Of a DNA stretch of 64,000 nt, positions 28,012 through 35,776 are shown in pieces; position 1 is the stretch's first letter, and each line of letters starts with the position of its first letter. The notes beneath the pieces are model-generated. The model made no database searches, was not told the origin of the DNA, and saw only the letters and a list, made by a program, of their open reading frames with translations. The translations under genes were made by a program, and so were the position numbers. The stretch covers positions 744,001 to 808,000 of the forward strand of contig JBGAVD010000001.1 of assembly GCA_044228285.1 (NCBI GenBank). The letters are read 5' to 3'. This DNA is from JBBATK01 sp044228285 (lineage in GTDB: Bacteria > Bacteroidota > Ignavibacteria > Kapaibacteriales > NICIL-2).

Positions 28012-28698
28012 TCATCGCTTGCAGCTGCCGTTTTCCATGTCGGAATTGATGATTGACTGAAATTCGGGGGCCGAGATGTACTGCGGAGTATAGCTCAAAC
28101 CTAAGGAGCTCAGATTGCGATTGAATGCTCGCATGTGATTGCGACTTCCGCGTGTGAGATTTTCGTAGACCCACTTGATATCCTGATTGTCAATGTTGTT
28201 GACAACAGGTTTGAGGTCTGAGATATCTAAATCCTCAATCGTTGCCCCGACGGTATAAGCGTCCGACACACTTTTCATTCCTTGGGCTACTAGTGCGGTA
28301 TAGAGTGCTTGCAATGTGCTGTCTGCGAATACTCCTGGTACGTCTACAGCTACTGGATCAGTAATTGAGTAGCGCAGTAGTAAGCTGTGTACTGCGTCCA
28401 TGTGCGTCTGTTCAGCACTTGCAATGTTTGTAAAGACGTTCGAATTCCATTTTGCATACAGTGCTTTATACACGTCGCGAGCAAGTTTCTCTTCCTCACG
28501 CATGCGTAGCATGCTGGCGCGCTCCAGTGCGCTGATTGGTTCTAGAGCAAAGGTTGATAGTTGGGCTTGCACATCGCTCGAGGAGCAATTTCCGTATTCA
28601 TCGTCTGCGCTCAAAGGGTTTTGCTTTGACTGACACGCCTCTAGTCCACTTGCGACAAGCAGTGCGCTGAACGCGAGTAATAATAATCGACTTTTCAT
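28012..28698 (-). CDS. DUF2202 ferritin-like lipoprotein
   Basis: A 228-residue protein with a lipoprotein signal peptide (MKSRLLLLAFSALLVASGLE followed by AC, lipobox GLEAC). The mature part is a DUF2202 domain: REEEKLARDVYKALYAKW (about 68-85), NIASAEQTHMDAVHSLL (about 91-107), VGATIEDLDISDLKP and NLTRGSRNHMRAFNRNL near the end. The spaced Glu and His residues are those expected of a di-metal ferritin-like four-helix bundle, though the metal and reaction are not established for this family. A strong ribosome-binding site (aggaga) precedes the ATG. It is transcribed alone, with a terminator at 27909-27941. Confidence 0.9.
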   Translation of the reverse strand: MKSRLLLLAFSALLVASGLEACQSKQNPLSADDEYGNCSSSDVQAQLSTFALEPISALERASMLRMREEEKLARDVYKALYAKWNSNVFTNIASAEQTHMDAVHSLLLRYSITDPVAVDVPGVFADSTLQALYTALVAQGMKSVSDAYTVGATIEDLDISDLKPVVNNIDNQDIKWVYENLTRGSRNHMRAFNRNLSSLGLSYTPQYISAPEFQSIINSDMENGSCKR

Positions 28699-29221
28699 AA
28701 TGATCTCTCCTATATGGTGGGTACAACTCTATACAAAACTCAAGCCTGGGCAGAGCTCAGCTCGGTACAGTTGTTACAGAGCAGAAAAGAAAGTTTGTCA
28801 CATAAAACTGTACTGCATTCAGCTGTAGATCGACGAAGGTGTAGCTTCATCGCGAAAGCCAGGTTGTGTTAGGAGTTGCCTAATGAGGGGCGGGGGCTTG
28901 CAAGGATGAAAGGAGAACGTAGTCTGGACGAGTTGAGAGGGCAGGAAGGGACAGGTGTACTCAAAAAAGCAACAAAGTTTGTCCCTTTTTGGATCTCGAT
29001 TCTGCAGCTGCCATTTTCATGTATTCCTGCGTCCTTTCAGCATTTATCCTCGTCATTCTCTCAAAAGGTGATATTTTTGTAGTCACCCTGAACTCACGCA
29101 GGGGCTGGAGTGTAGTTGCGAAGCAACTGCACCCAGCATAACGAAAAACATCTCTTGTTCGTCCTTAGCTGTCAGAGCAGAGTTTCAATCCGCCTATTTC
29201 TCTCATTTTCAAGCTATTACA
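28699..29221. other. Divergent intergenic region
   Basis: About 520 bases between the divergent DUF2202 and trigger factor genes; it must hold both promoters. A small hairpin (gtagttgcgaagcaactgc) lies near 29112. A 68-codon ORF at 28876-29082 has no ribosome-binding site or domain and is probably chance. Confidence 0.5.
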
Positions 29222-30502
29222 GTGAATATTACCGTCAATACGATCGAAGGACTACGTCGCGAAATGGTTATCACCATGGGTCTCGATGAGTTGCAACCGC
29301 ACTTCCAAAAGGCTTTTGAGTCCATGCAAGCAGAGGCTCAGGTGGATGGTTTCCGCAAGGGCAAGGTTCCCATGAACATTATTAAGGCTCGTTTTGGCAA
29401 GGCGATCGAGCAGGATTCGCTAGGTGATATTGCGGATGAGAGTTTTCGCTCTAATGTAGAGAAAGAAAAGATTGAAGTTGCTGGTGTGCCAATGCTACGT
29501 GATGCGAAGCGCACGGACGACCGTGGAGCGCACTTTGTGATTGAGTACGAAGTGTATCCCGAGTTTAGTCTGCGCGAGTATCACGAAGTCGAGATTGACA
29601 AACCCGTACGTCAGATCACTGATGAAGATGTACAGCAAGAGTTGCACAATGTGTTGTTGCGCACCTCGAAGTTGGAGTCGGCCGAAACCATTGCAAACAC
29701 CAATCACGTGGTCAAATTGAAGTTCTCTGAGATTGATCCTGCCACCAATACTCCGTTGTTGGGTGGTAAGGAGCGCGAGATCTTTCTGGAAGGGGAGAAC
29801 GTTGACCCAATTTTGAGAAACGATTGTATCAACCTCAAGCGCGGTGATAGCTTCCGTTATAGCGAACATCATGCTGCAGGCGAACATGGTGAGCATGAGC
29901 ATAGCCATAACTACATGGTGAGTGTTGTCGACATTCAGCAAGTGGTCTTCCCTGAGCTGACCGCTGATTACATTTCGCAAATCACTGGTGGTGCGCTGAG
30001 CACGGAAGAAGAGTTGCGTGAAGATATTAAGAAGTCGTTGCAGAAGTATTGGGACAAAGAAGTTGCAGAATCGCTGCGCGATCAGTTGGTAGAGAAAATG
30101 ATTGATCTTCATGAGTTTGATGTACCGCAGACTTTGGTTGCGATGACAGCGCAAGACATGATAGAAGAAGTCAAGAAGAAGAATCCAGATGATAAATATC
30201 TCAAGCGCGCGAAGAACGAAGAGCTCTACGAGACATTTCTTCCAAACGCTGAACAGAGCGTTCGTTGGCAACTCATTGCCGAGCAGATCATAAAGACCGA
30301 AGACTTGAAGGTTGAAGATTCTAACCTTGAAGAAATGGCTGCTTCGCTTGGTGTTGAAAAGGAAATGATCCGTGTTGCACTCGATAAGAACAAGCAGTTG
30401 CACGGACGTTTGCTCACCGATCGTCTCTTCCAATTCTTGTTCGAACGGGTACTCACTAATGAAGTGCCGTACGAAGAGATGATGATGCGCAATGGCAACT
30501 AA
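29222..30502 (+). CDS. tig: Trigger factor
   Basis: A 426-residue ribosome-associated chaperone, the usual length. The start is GTG 29222. The N-terminal ribosome-binding domain carries GFRKGKVPMNIIKARFGKAI (residues about 43-62; the signature loop is normally GFRxGKxP). A PPIase (FKBP-like) region follows at about 150-245, then the long C-terminal helical chaperone domain (about 250-420). The PPIase region contains a conspicuous His/Glu cluster (EHHAAGEHGEHEHSHNY, about 215-232), not typical of the family and suggestive of metal binding. Trigger factor meets nascent chains at the ribosome exit. Here it is followed 32 bases later by a heptosyltransferase-like gene rather than clpP/clpX. Confidence 0.95.
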   Translation: MNITVNTIEGLRREMVITMGLDELQPHFQKAFESMQAEAQVDGFRKGKVPMNIIKARFGKAIEQDSLGDIADESFRSNVEKEKIEVAGVPMLRDAKRTDDRGAHFVIEYEVYPEFSLREYHEVEIDKPVRQITDEDVQQELHNVLLRTSKLESAETIANTNHVVKLKFSEIDPATNTPLLGGKEREIFLEGENVDPILRNDCINLKRGDSFRYSEHHAAGEHGEHEHSHNYMVSVVDIQQVVFPELTADYISQITGGALSTEEELREDIKKSLQKYWDKEVAESLRDQLVEKMIDLHEFDVPQTLVAMTAQDMIEEVKKKNPDDKYLKRAKNEELYETFLPNAEQSVRWQLIAEQIIKTEDLKVEDSNLEEMAASLGVEKEMIRVALDKNKQLHGRLLTDRLFQFLFERVLTNEVPYEEMMMRNGN

Positions 30503-30534
30503 GTTCTGCTAAGAGCAAGGTCGTCGCTTCTGCC

Positions 30535-31620
30535 TTGGAGCTATGCGACATCAGCTCAACGAACTATTCAACTCACCATCTCCTACGAGCCGTGACGCTG
30601 CATTCGTTTCAGCACATTGCGATTCTCCAAACAGCTTTCTTGGGAGATGTTGCACTTGCTCTGTTTCTGGCACAGGAGATTCGATCGCTGCACCCAAAGG
30701 TGCGCATCAGTTTTGTTTGCACTCCTCAAGCGGCAGAACTCGTTGCTACCGCAGTGGCTGTTGATGATGTAGTGGTCTTCGATAAGCGTCGGAGCGATAA
30801 GGGCGTGCAAGGAATGTTGCGACGAGCCAGACAGTTACGTCGCCTCCACGTAGACGCTATCTTCGCTCTTCAACGCAGTGCTCGCACTGCGATTCTAACA
30901 AGAATGGCGCGACCGAAATACAGCGTTGGCTTTCGCCAGGCTAGTTTATCCGGACTCTATAGTCAGCGAGTGAACTGGGATCTGAGTCAGCACGAGGTTC
31001 AGCGCAACCGACAGCTCTTGAGTTGTTTTGACGACACAGCACAGTCTTCACTGCCGAACTCTGTTGAGTTGCGACTCGTTGGTATGGATGAATTGGCTTC
31101 GCAGCTTAGTCGAGATCTTAGTGATCTTCCCTCGAGTATCGTCGTGGCACCTGCCTCTGTTTGGGCAACAAAACGCTGGCCTGCGGAGAATATGAAACAG
31201 TTGGTACAGGATCTTCGACGTCGAGGTCGACCTGTCTATGTTATTGGCGCTGAGTCTGATCGTGAACTCTGCGAGTTTGTTGCAGCGGATTCGGGTGCTG
31301 TATCACTTGCAGGACACCTCAGCTTGCCACAGAGTATGAGTTTACTTCAAGCTGCTGCTGCGCTGGTCTGCAATGATTCTGCACCGACGCACCTTGCTGC
31401 CTTAACTGGCACACCAACCGTTGTGGTGTATGGTTCAACACTTCCGGAGTTCGGCTTTGCTCCACGCGGAGAGAAAGACCAGATTGTGGAGATCAAGAAT
31501 CTTGCATGCAGACCCTGCGGACTGCATGGCAAGAAACAATGTCCGCGGCAGACATTAGAATGCATGACACGCATTCAGCCATCGATGGTGATGGCAGCAC
31601 TGGATAGAGCATTGTCTTAA
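30535..31620 (+). CDS. Glycosyltransferase family 9 (ADP-heptose:LPS heptosyltransferase-like)
   Basis: The frame opens at TTG 30535 (361 residues). GTG 30592 would give 342 residues starting just before FQHIAILQTAFLGDVALALF, closer to the normal family start, and is a serious alternative. The N-terminal Rossmann half ends near SVGFRQASLSGLYSQR. The C-terminal half contains VVAPASVWATKRWPAENM (about 203-220) and VCNDSAPTHLAALTGTPTVV (about 278-297), which bind the nucleotide sugar in GT9 enzymes. The enzyme should add heptose or a related sugar to the LPS inner core at the cytoplasmic face of the membrane. It probably shares a transcript with tig; kdsB elsewhere in the window supports LPS synthesis. 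Confidence 0.85.
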   Translation: MELCDISSTNYSTHHLLRAVTLHSFQHIAILQTAFLGDVALALFLAQEIRSLHPKVRISFVCTPQAAELVATAVAVDDVVVFDKRRSDKGVQGMLRRARQLRRLHVDAIFALQRSARTAILTRMARPKYSVGFRQASLSGLYSQRVNWDLSQHEVQRNRQLLSCFDDTAQSSLPNSVELRLVGMDELASQLSRDLSDLPSSIVVAPASVWATKRWPAENMKQLVQDLRRRGRPVYVIGAESDRELCEFVAADSGAVSLAGHLSLPQSMSLLQAAAALVCNDSAPTHLAALTGTPTVVVYGSTLPEFGFAPRGEKDQIVEIKNLACRPCGLHGKKQCPRQTLECMTRIQPSMVMAALDRALS

Positions 31621-31809
31621 GCGTTCGCCTAATTATCAGCGCTTTCCGCAGCACTCACGAGCACCTGACATGCTCGCATCGTGGTGTACACTTTGATTTG
31701 CGTTGGCACACACCAAGCAACACAACGCAGATTTGTCAGATCCTACCATCTTCGAGTGCTTTGCACTCTCAACTTGTAAGATGGTGAAATGATTTCTTGA
31801 AAGAATTTT

Positions 31810-34314
31810 ATGGCACGCCCCTCAACATCCGCTTTACGTCTCCGTTCAAAAACGAAGAAGCAAACCACCAATCGTTCTTCGGCAAAGTTTCAGCGCAAGG
31901 ACATTGCAAAATTGCGCGGCGAACGTGATGAGGAAGGACGTTCCTCCTCGAGATCCTCTCGACCTGGCGCAAAGTCTCGCTCTGGCGCTCCCTCACGTCG
32001 CTCATCACAAAGTGTAGATCGTGGAGCTGGAAGACCACGTAGTGCTGACGCTGAACGTCGGCCAACGTCTGAGGGAAGAACAGCTTCAAGTTCAGGAAGA
32101 ACGAGCTCAACGCGCGGTGGCTCGAGCTATGGTACGGCGAGTGGACGTCGCTCTCGTACAGATCGTCACTTTGATTCAGACCGTCGTACAGCCTCGCCTG
32201 GTGGCTCAAAGAGCCCTCGTGGTGCAGCAAGTAGAGGCGATGATCGCGCACGCGGAGGAGCAGATCGTCGATTCAGTGCAGATAGCCGTTTCAACGCTGA
32301 GCGCCCACGTAAAGTGAGTCGGCCAAGCGATGAAGAACCTCGCTTTCGCATAGAAACATCAAGCACTCCCGGTCGCTTTGATCGCGAGGATGCTCGCTCA
32401 GAATCTTCTTCTCGCAGAGACTCAGGCGCTGAAGGTCGTGGCCGCTTCGACGATCGATCAGGCAGCAGAGATCGCAGAGGCAGTGACGCACGTCCACGCT
32501 CTGAAGGTCGTTCAGAAGGCCGATCCGAAGGACGCTCTTTTTCACGTTCTAGCTCATCTCCATCATCATCACGTTCTGGTTCATCCAGTCCGCGTTCTGG
32601 CGCTCCATCGCGAGCAACCGGTACGCGTGGCTCAGGTGGAATGCGTGGACCTGGCGGCGCTCGAGCTGCAGGTCGTGCACGTTGGCAAGCGGAGCGTTTG
32701 GCGCAAGAGAACTTTGTAGGGGGTGCTGAAGAGCACAAGGAGGGTCGCTTCGAATCTCGTTTTGGTTCGGATGCCGACGAACGACCAGTCCGCCGTTTCG
32801 AAGCCACTTCAGATGTATCTGGTGAGAATCGTCGCGGTCGTTCAGATGACCGTTCAGACGCGCGATCAAGCTCACGATCGGATTCTCGATCAAGTTCGCG
32901 CTCTGACTCACGCTCAGATTCTCGTTCAGGCTCTCGTTCTGATTCCCGTTCGGAGCGTTCCTACGCTGGTAGAGATGATAGCAGAGAACGTCGCTTTGGT
33001 GCGACGGAAGAATCAACAGATGCTCCACGTCGCTCAAGAACCTTCGAATCGGATGCAGAGTCAGCTCCTCAATCGGTCAGCGTCGGTAGAAGCGCTCGAA
33101 CACGCTATAGTGGTTCGCCAGCAGGGCGAGGCAAGGCGAGTGGACGTGATGCCGCAAGCAATTATGACCGTCGTGGTGCACGTTCCTTTAGCTCAGATAG
33201 AGAAGTAGCTCCCGAACGTCGAAGCGAAGCCGAGCGTTTTGGTTCTGACGAAAGAGCAGCAGTACGACCAGAGCGTGGAGAGCGTTTTGAGCGTGGAGAA
33301 CGTGTTGAACGTCCTGTACGTGGAGAACGTCCTGAGCGTACAAATCGCGTAGAGCGTAGTGAACGTGGCGATCGTGTTGTACGGGAAGGACGAACAGCAA
33401 GTGCTGAACGTCGACCAAGTACAGATCGAAAAGATCGCGGAGAACGTGTTTCAAAGAGTAGCGGATTACCCCTGCGTGAGCGTCGTCGTGTACAGCGCGA
33501 AGCCATTTCGCATATCGGTGAACCTGTGGTTGAAGCATCAGCTCGGGTACCTCGTCGTGTGAAATCGTTGCCGGGCAAGGAGGTAGAGCAGAGCGACAGT
33601 CTGCGTCTCAACAAGTTTCTCGCAGATGCCGGAATTGCATCGCGCAGAAGTGCTGACGAACTGATTGCAGCTGGTGTGGTGAAAGTAAATGGTTTGGTTG
33701 TGACGGAGCAAGGAACGAAGGTCCATCCATCCGATCTGGTAACAGTGAAGGGTGAGCCTGTTTCGTACTTGAAGCACTTAACCTATTTGGTGCTTAATAA
33801 GCCTAAGGACTACATCACGACGACCAATGATGAAAAGGGCAGAAAGACGGTCATGGATCTCATCCCTATCAAGCAGCGATTGTATCCAGTCGGCCGATTG
33901 GATAGAAACACCACAGGTACCTTGATCATTACGAACGATGGTGATCTAGCGACGCGCCTTATGCACCCGAGTCATGAGATTGATCGCGAATATGTTGTGG
34001 GTTTGGACAAGCGACTTATGCCTGAGCACGCCAAAGCTATTGCTCACGGAGTTGAGTTGGAGGATGGGATGTCGGGACCTGCTGAGATTCTCATCAATCC
34101 AGACGATCGCACCGAACTTCGTATCGTTCTTAAGGAAGGTCGCAATCGCGAAGTACGACGTCTCTTCGAACACTTTCACTATGAAGTAAAGCGTCTGCAC
34201 CGCGTGCGCTATGCAAACATCAGCGTGGTTGGTTTGTCGCGCGCCGAGTATCGCCACCTCTCTCGCGATGAAGTCCGCCACTTGCGCAAGCTCGTAGGAC
34301 TCGATGTCGAGTAG
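31810..34314 (+). CDS. rluB: RluB/RsuA-family pseudouridine synthase with a 590-residue Arg/Ser-rich extension
   Basis: An 834-residue protein. The last 240 residues are an ordinary RsuA/RluB-type enzyme: an S4 RNA-binding domain (RLNKFLADAGIASRRSADEL, about 597-616) and a catalytic domain with VGRLDRNTTGTLIITNDGDL, catalytic Asp at residue 698, then LKEGRNREVRRLF near 780. It isomerises a uridine in ribosomal RNA. Residues 1-590 are low complexity: Arg, Ser, Gly, Asp and Glu dominate, with SRSDSR repeats (about 350-380) and ERGERVERPVRGERPER-type repeats (about 490-540). That part should be disordered and nucleic-acid-binding. ATG 31810 is the only sensible start upstream of the extension. 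The extension stays in frame over 1.77 kb, so it is under coding constraint. Confidence 0.9.
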   Translation: MARPSTSALRLRSKTKKQTTNRSSAKFQRKDIAKLRGERDEEGRSSSRSSRPGAKSRSGAPSRRSSQSVDRGAGRPRSADAERRPTSEGRTASSSGRTSSTRGGSSYGTASGRRSRTDRHFDSDRRTASPGGSKSPRGAASRGDDRARGGADRRFSADSRFNAERPRKVSRPSDEEPRFRIETSSTPGRFDREDARSESSSRRDSGAEGRGRFDDRSGSRDRRGSDARPRSEGRSEGRSEGRSFSRSSSSPSSSRSGSSSPRSGAPSRATGTRGSGGMRGPGGARAAGRARWQAERLAQENFVGGAEEHKEGRFESRFGSDADERPVRRFEATSDVSGENRRGRSDDRSDARSSSRSDSRSSSRSDSRSDSRSGSRSDSRSERSYAGRDDSRERRFGATEESTDAPRRSRTFESDAESAPQSVSVGRSARTRYSGSPAGRGKASGRDAASNYDRRGARSFSSDREVAPERRSEAERFGSDERAAVRPERGERFERGERVERPVRGERPERTNRVERSERGDRVVREGRTASAERRPSTDRKDRGERVSKSSGLPLRERRRVQREAISHIGEPVVEASARVPRRVKSLPGKEVEQSDSLRLNKFLADAGIASRRSADELIAAGVVKVNGLVVTEQGTKVHPSDLVTVKGEPVSYLKHLTYLVLNKPKDYITTTNDEKGRKTVMDLIPIKQRLYPVGRLDRNTTGTLIITNDGDLATRLMHPSHEIDREYVVGLDKRLMPEHAKAIAHGVELEDGMSGPAEILINPDDRTELRIVLKEGRNREVRRLFEHFHYEVKRLHRVRYANISVVGLSRAEYRHLSRDEVRHLRKLVGLDVE

Positions 34315-35026
34315 TCTGTTCGTCGTTGTGTGCTTCTAGCTCCGAGTGAGCTCAATTGCGTATGACTGAGTCAGGCGCAAACCCAAGCGAAGAGTCAGGA
34401 GCGCGGAGGCGCTGTCAGTGATCTTTCAATCATACATGGCTGGCTTCGAAAGACAGATCAGAAGTATCTTCAGCCGTTGTATCTTACACGCTCGCGGCTG
34501 CGCCGCGCGCGTGTACCAGCGGTTTCCCAACCTCCCCGCACTCCCAAACCGTCTGCGATCTCATTGTGAATGTGATGAGGTTGTTGTAGCCTGATTGGTG
34601 ATGTCTATGGTGGTGAACGCAGCATCGAGTACAAGCGCAAGGCTAGAGAAGCTCGTGCTCGTTTGATTGAGCTTTGAGCTGCGAGTATTGTCTTTGATTT
34701 CAGATTGTTTGATGAAAGCATCCGCACAACTGCTTGCGTATTGGCAGAGCCAAGCACCGATAGTTTGTCAGATAAGTGCAGGCGATACTGCGGTTGTACG
34801 ACTTCAACGAAAAAGCAGGGTACTACGTCCATTGACCTTGCTGCATCTCGGTGCAAGAAAGGTGCAATAGCGAAGGGATGTCGTCGCCAGACTCCACCTA
34901 CGATATCTAGAAGGATGTCGAACGGAGATCAAGACAATAGTTTTTCGTTTTTCCAGCATCGGTCTTCGCTTACTGAGACCTGTTGCTTGGTTCATTCATT
35001 GAGTCCATTACTATTAAGAGGAAATC
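34315..35026. other. Long intergenic region
   Basis: About 710 bases between rluB and the superoxide dismutase gene. A strong GC-rich hairpin lies at 34488-34514 (acacgctcgcggc paired with gccgcgcgcgtgt), without a T tract. Several short ORFs on both strands show no start signals or domains. I see no gene here; the sod promoter should lie near the right end. Confidence 0.5.
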
Positions 35027-35737
35027 ATGGATCGTCGCGATTTTATCAACAGCGCTGGCATGGCTATTGGCGCTAGTGTGTTGTCGAGCTCCTTTATACA
35101 GGCGGAGAAACGCGTACCAGCTGGAACCACCCCATTAAGTTTTGAGAGTTTGCCCTATGCCTATGATGCCTTGGAACCGCATATTGATGCGAAGACCATG
35201 GAGTTGCATCATTCCAAGCACCATAAAGCCTACTACGACGGTTTGCTCAAGGCTGAAGCGGAGTTGGCAAAGTGTAGAGAGACGGGCGACTTTTCTATGA
35301 TCGAATACTGGTCAAAGAAGGCGGCGTTCCATGGCGGTGGCTTCTATCTCCACAACTTGTTTTGGTCAGTGATGGCGCCTGCGGGCAACGGTGGTGGAGG
35401 TGAACCGGGTGCACTCTTGATGGCTGCGCTGAGAGAGAACTTTGGAAACTTTGAGAGCTTCAAGAAGCATTTTAGCGCTGCGGCCATAGCAGTTGAAGGC
35501 TCTGGTTGGGCTTTGCTGCACTTTAGACCAGCTGATAAAAAGCTCTTAGTGTTGCAAGCTGAGAATCAACACAAGTTGAGCGAGTGGGGCACGACTCCAA
35601 TTCTTGCGCTTGATGTTTGGGAGCACGCATATTATCTGAAGTATCAAAACAAGCGAGCAGACTATGTGAATGCATGGTGGAATGTGGTTAACTGGAAACA
35701 AGTAGAACAACATTTCCTCGCTGCGGCATCGCGCTAA
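35027..35737 (+). CDS. Exported Fe/Mn superoxide dismutase
   Basis: A 236-residue superoxide dismutase with an N-terminal Tat-type signal (MDRRDFINSAGMAIGASVLS), so it is probably exported folded with its metal. The mature enzyme starts near PLSFESLPYAYDALEPHIDA. Metal ligands are the first His of LHHSKHH (H61), the His of FYLHNLFW, and Asp196 and His200 of DVWEHAYYLKYQN. It converts superoxide to oxygen and hydrogen peroxide. Iron or manganese preference cannot be settled by eye. A good ribosome-binding site (agaggaaatc) precedes ATG. The extra N-terminal 35 residues compared with cytosolic SodA/SodB are the unusual feature. Confidence 0.9.
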   Translation: MDRRDFINSAGMAIGASVLSSSFIQAEKRVPAGTTPLSFESLPYAYDALEPHIDAKTMELHHSKHHKAYYDGLLKAEAELAKCRETGDFSMIEYWSKKAAFHGGGFYLHNLFWSVMAPAGNGGGGEPGALLMAALRENFGNFESFKKHFSAAAIAVEGSGWALLHFRPADKKLLVLQAENQHKLSEWGTTPILALDVWEHAYYLKYQNKRADYVNAWWNVVNWKQVEQHFLAAASR

Positions 35738-35776
35738 GCGAAGGGGATTTCGAATGACGCCACTGCTTCTCATGCT

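Noticed and set aside
28876..29082. 68-codon ORF between DUF2202 and tig
   Set aside because: No ribosome-binding site, no domain, biased composition; probably non-coding leader sequence.
29495..30433. 312-codon reverse-strand ORF opposite trigger factor
   Set aside because: It is the antisense shadow of a well-conserved gene and shows no recognisable domain.
32166..33614. Long overlapping ORFs on both strands inside the rluB extension
   Set aside because: They are by-products of the low-complexity Arg/Ser coding sequence; the plus-strand frame at 31810 is the one continuous with the conserved enzyme domain.
34605..35076. Several short ORFs in the 710-base gap before the superoxide dismutase gene
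   Set aside because: Overlapping on both strands without start signals; nothing recognisable.
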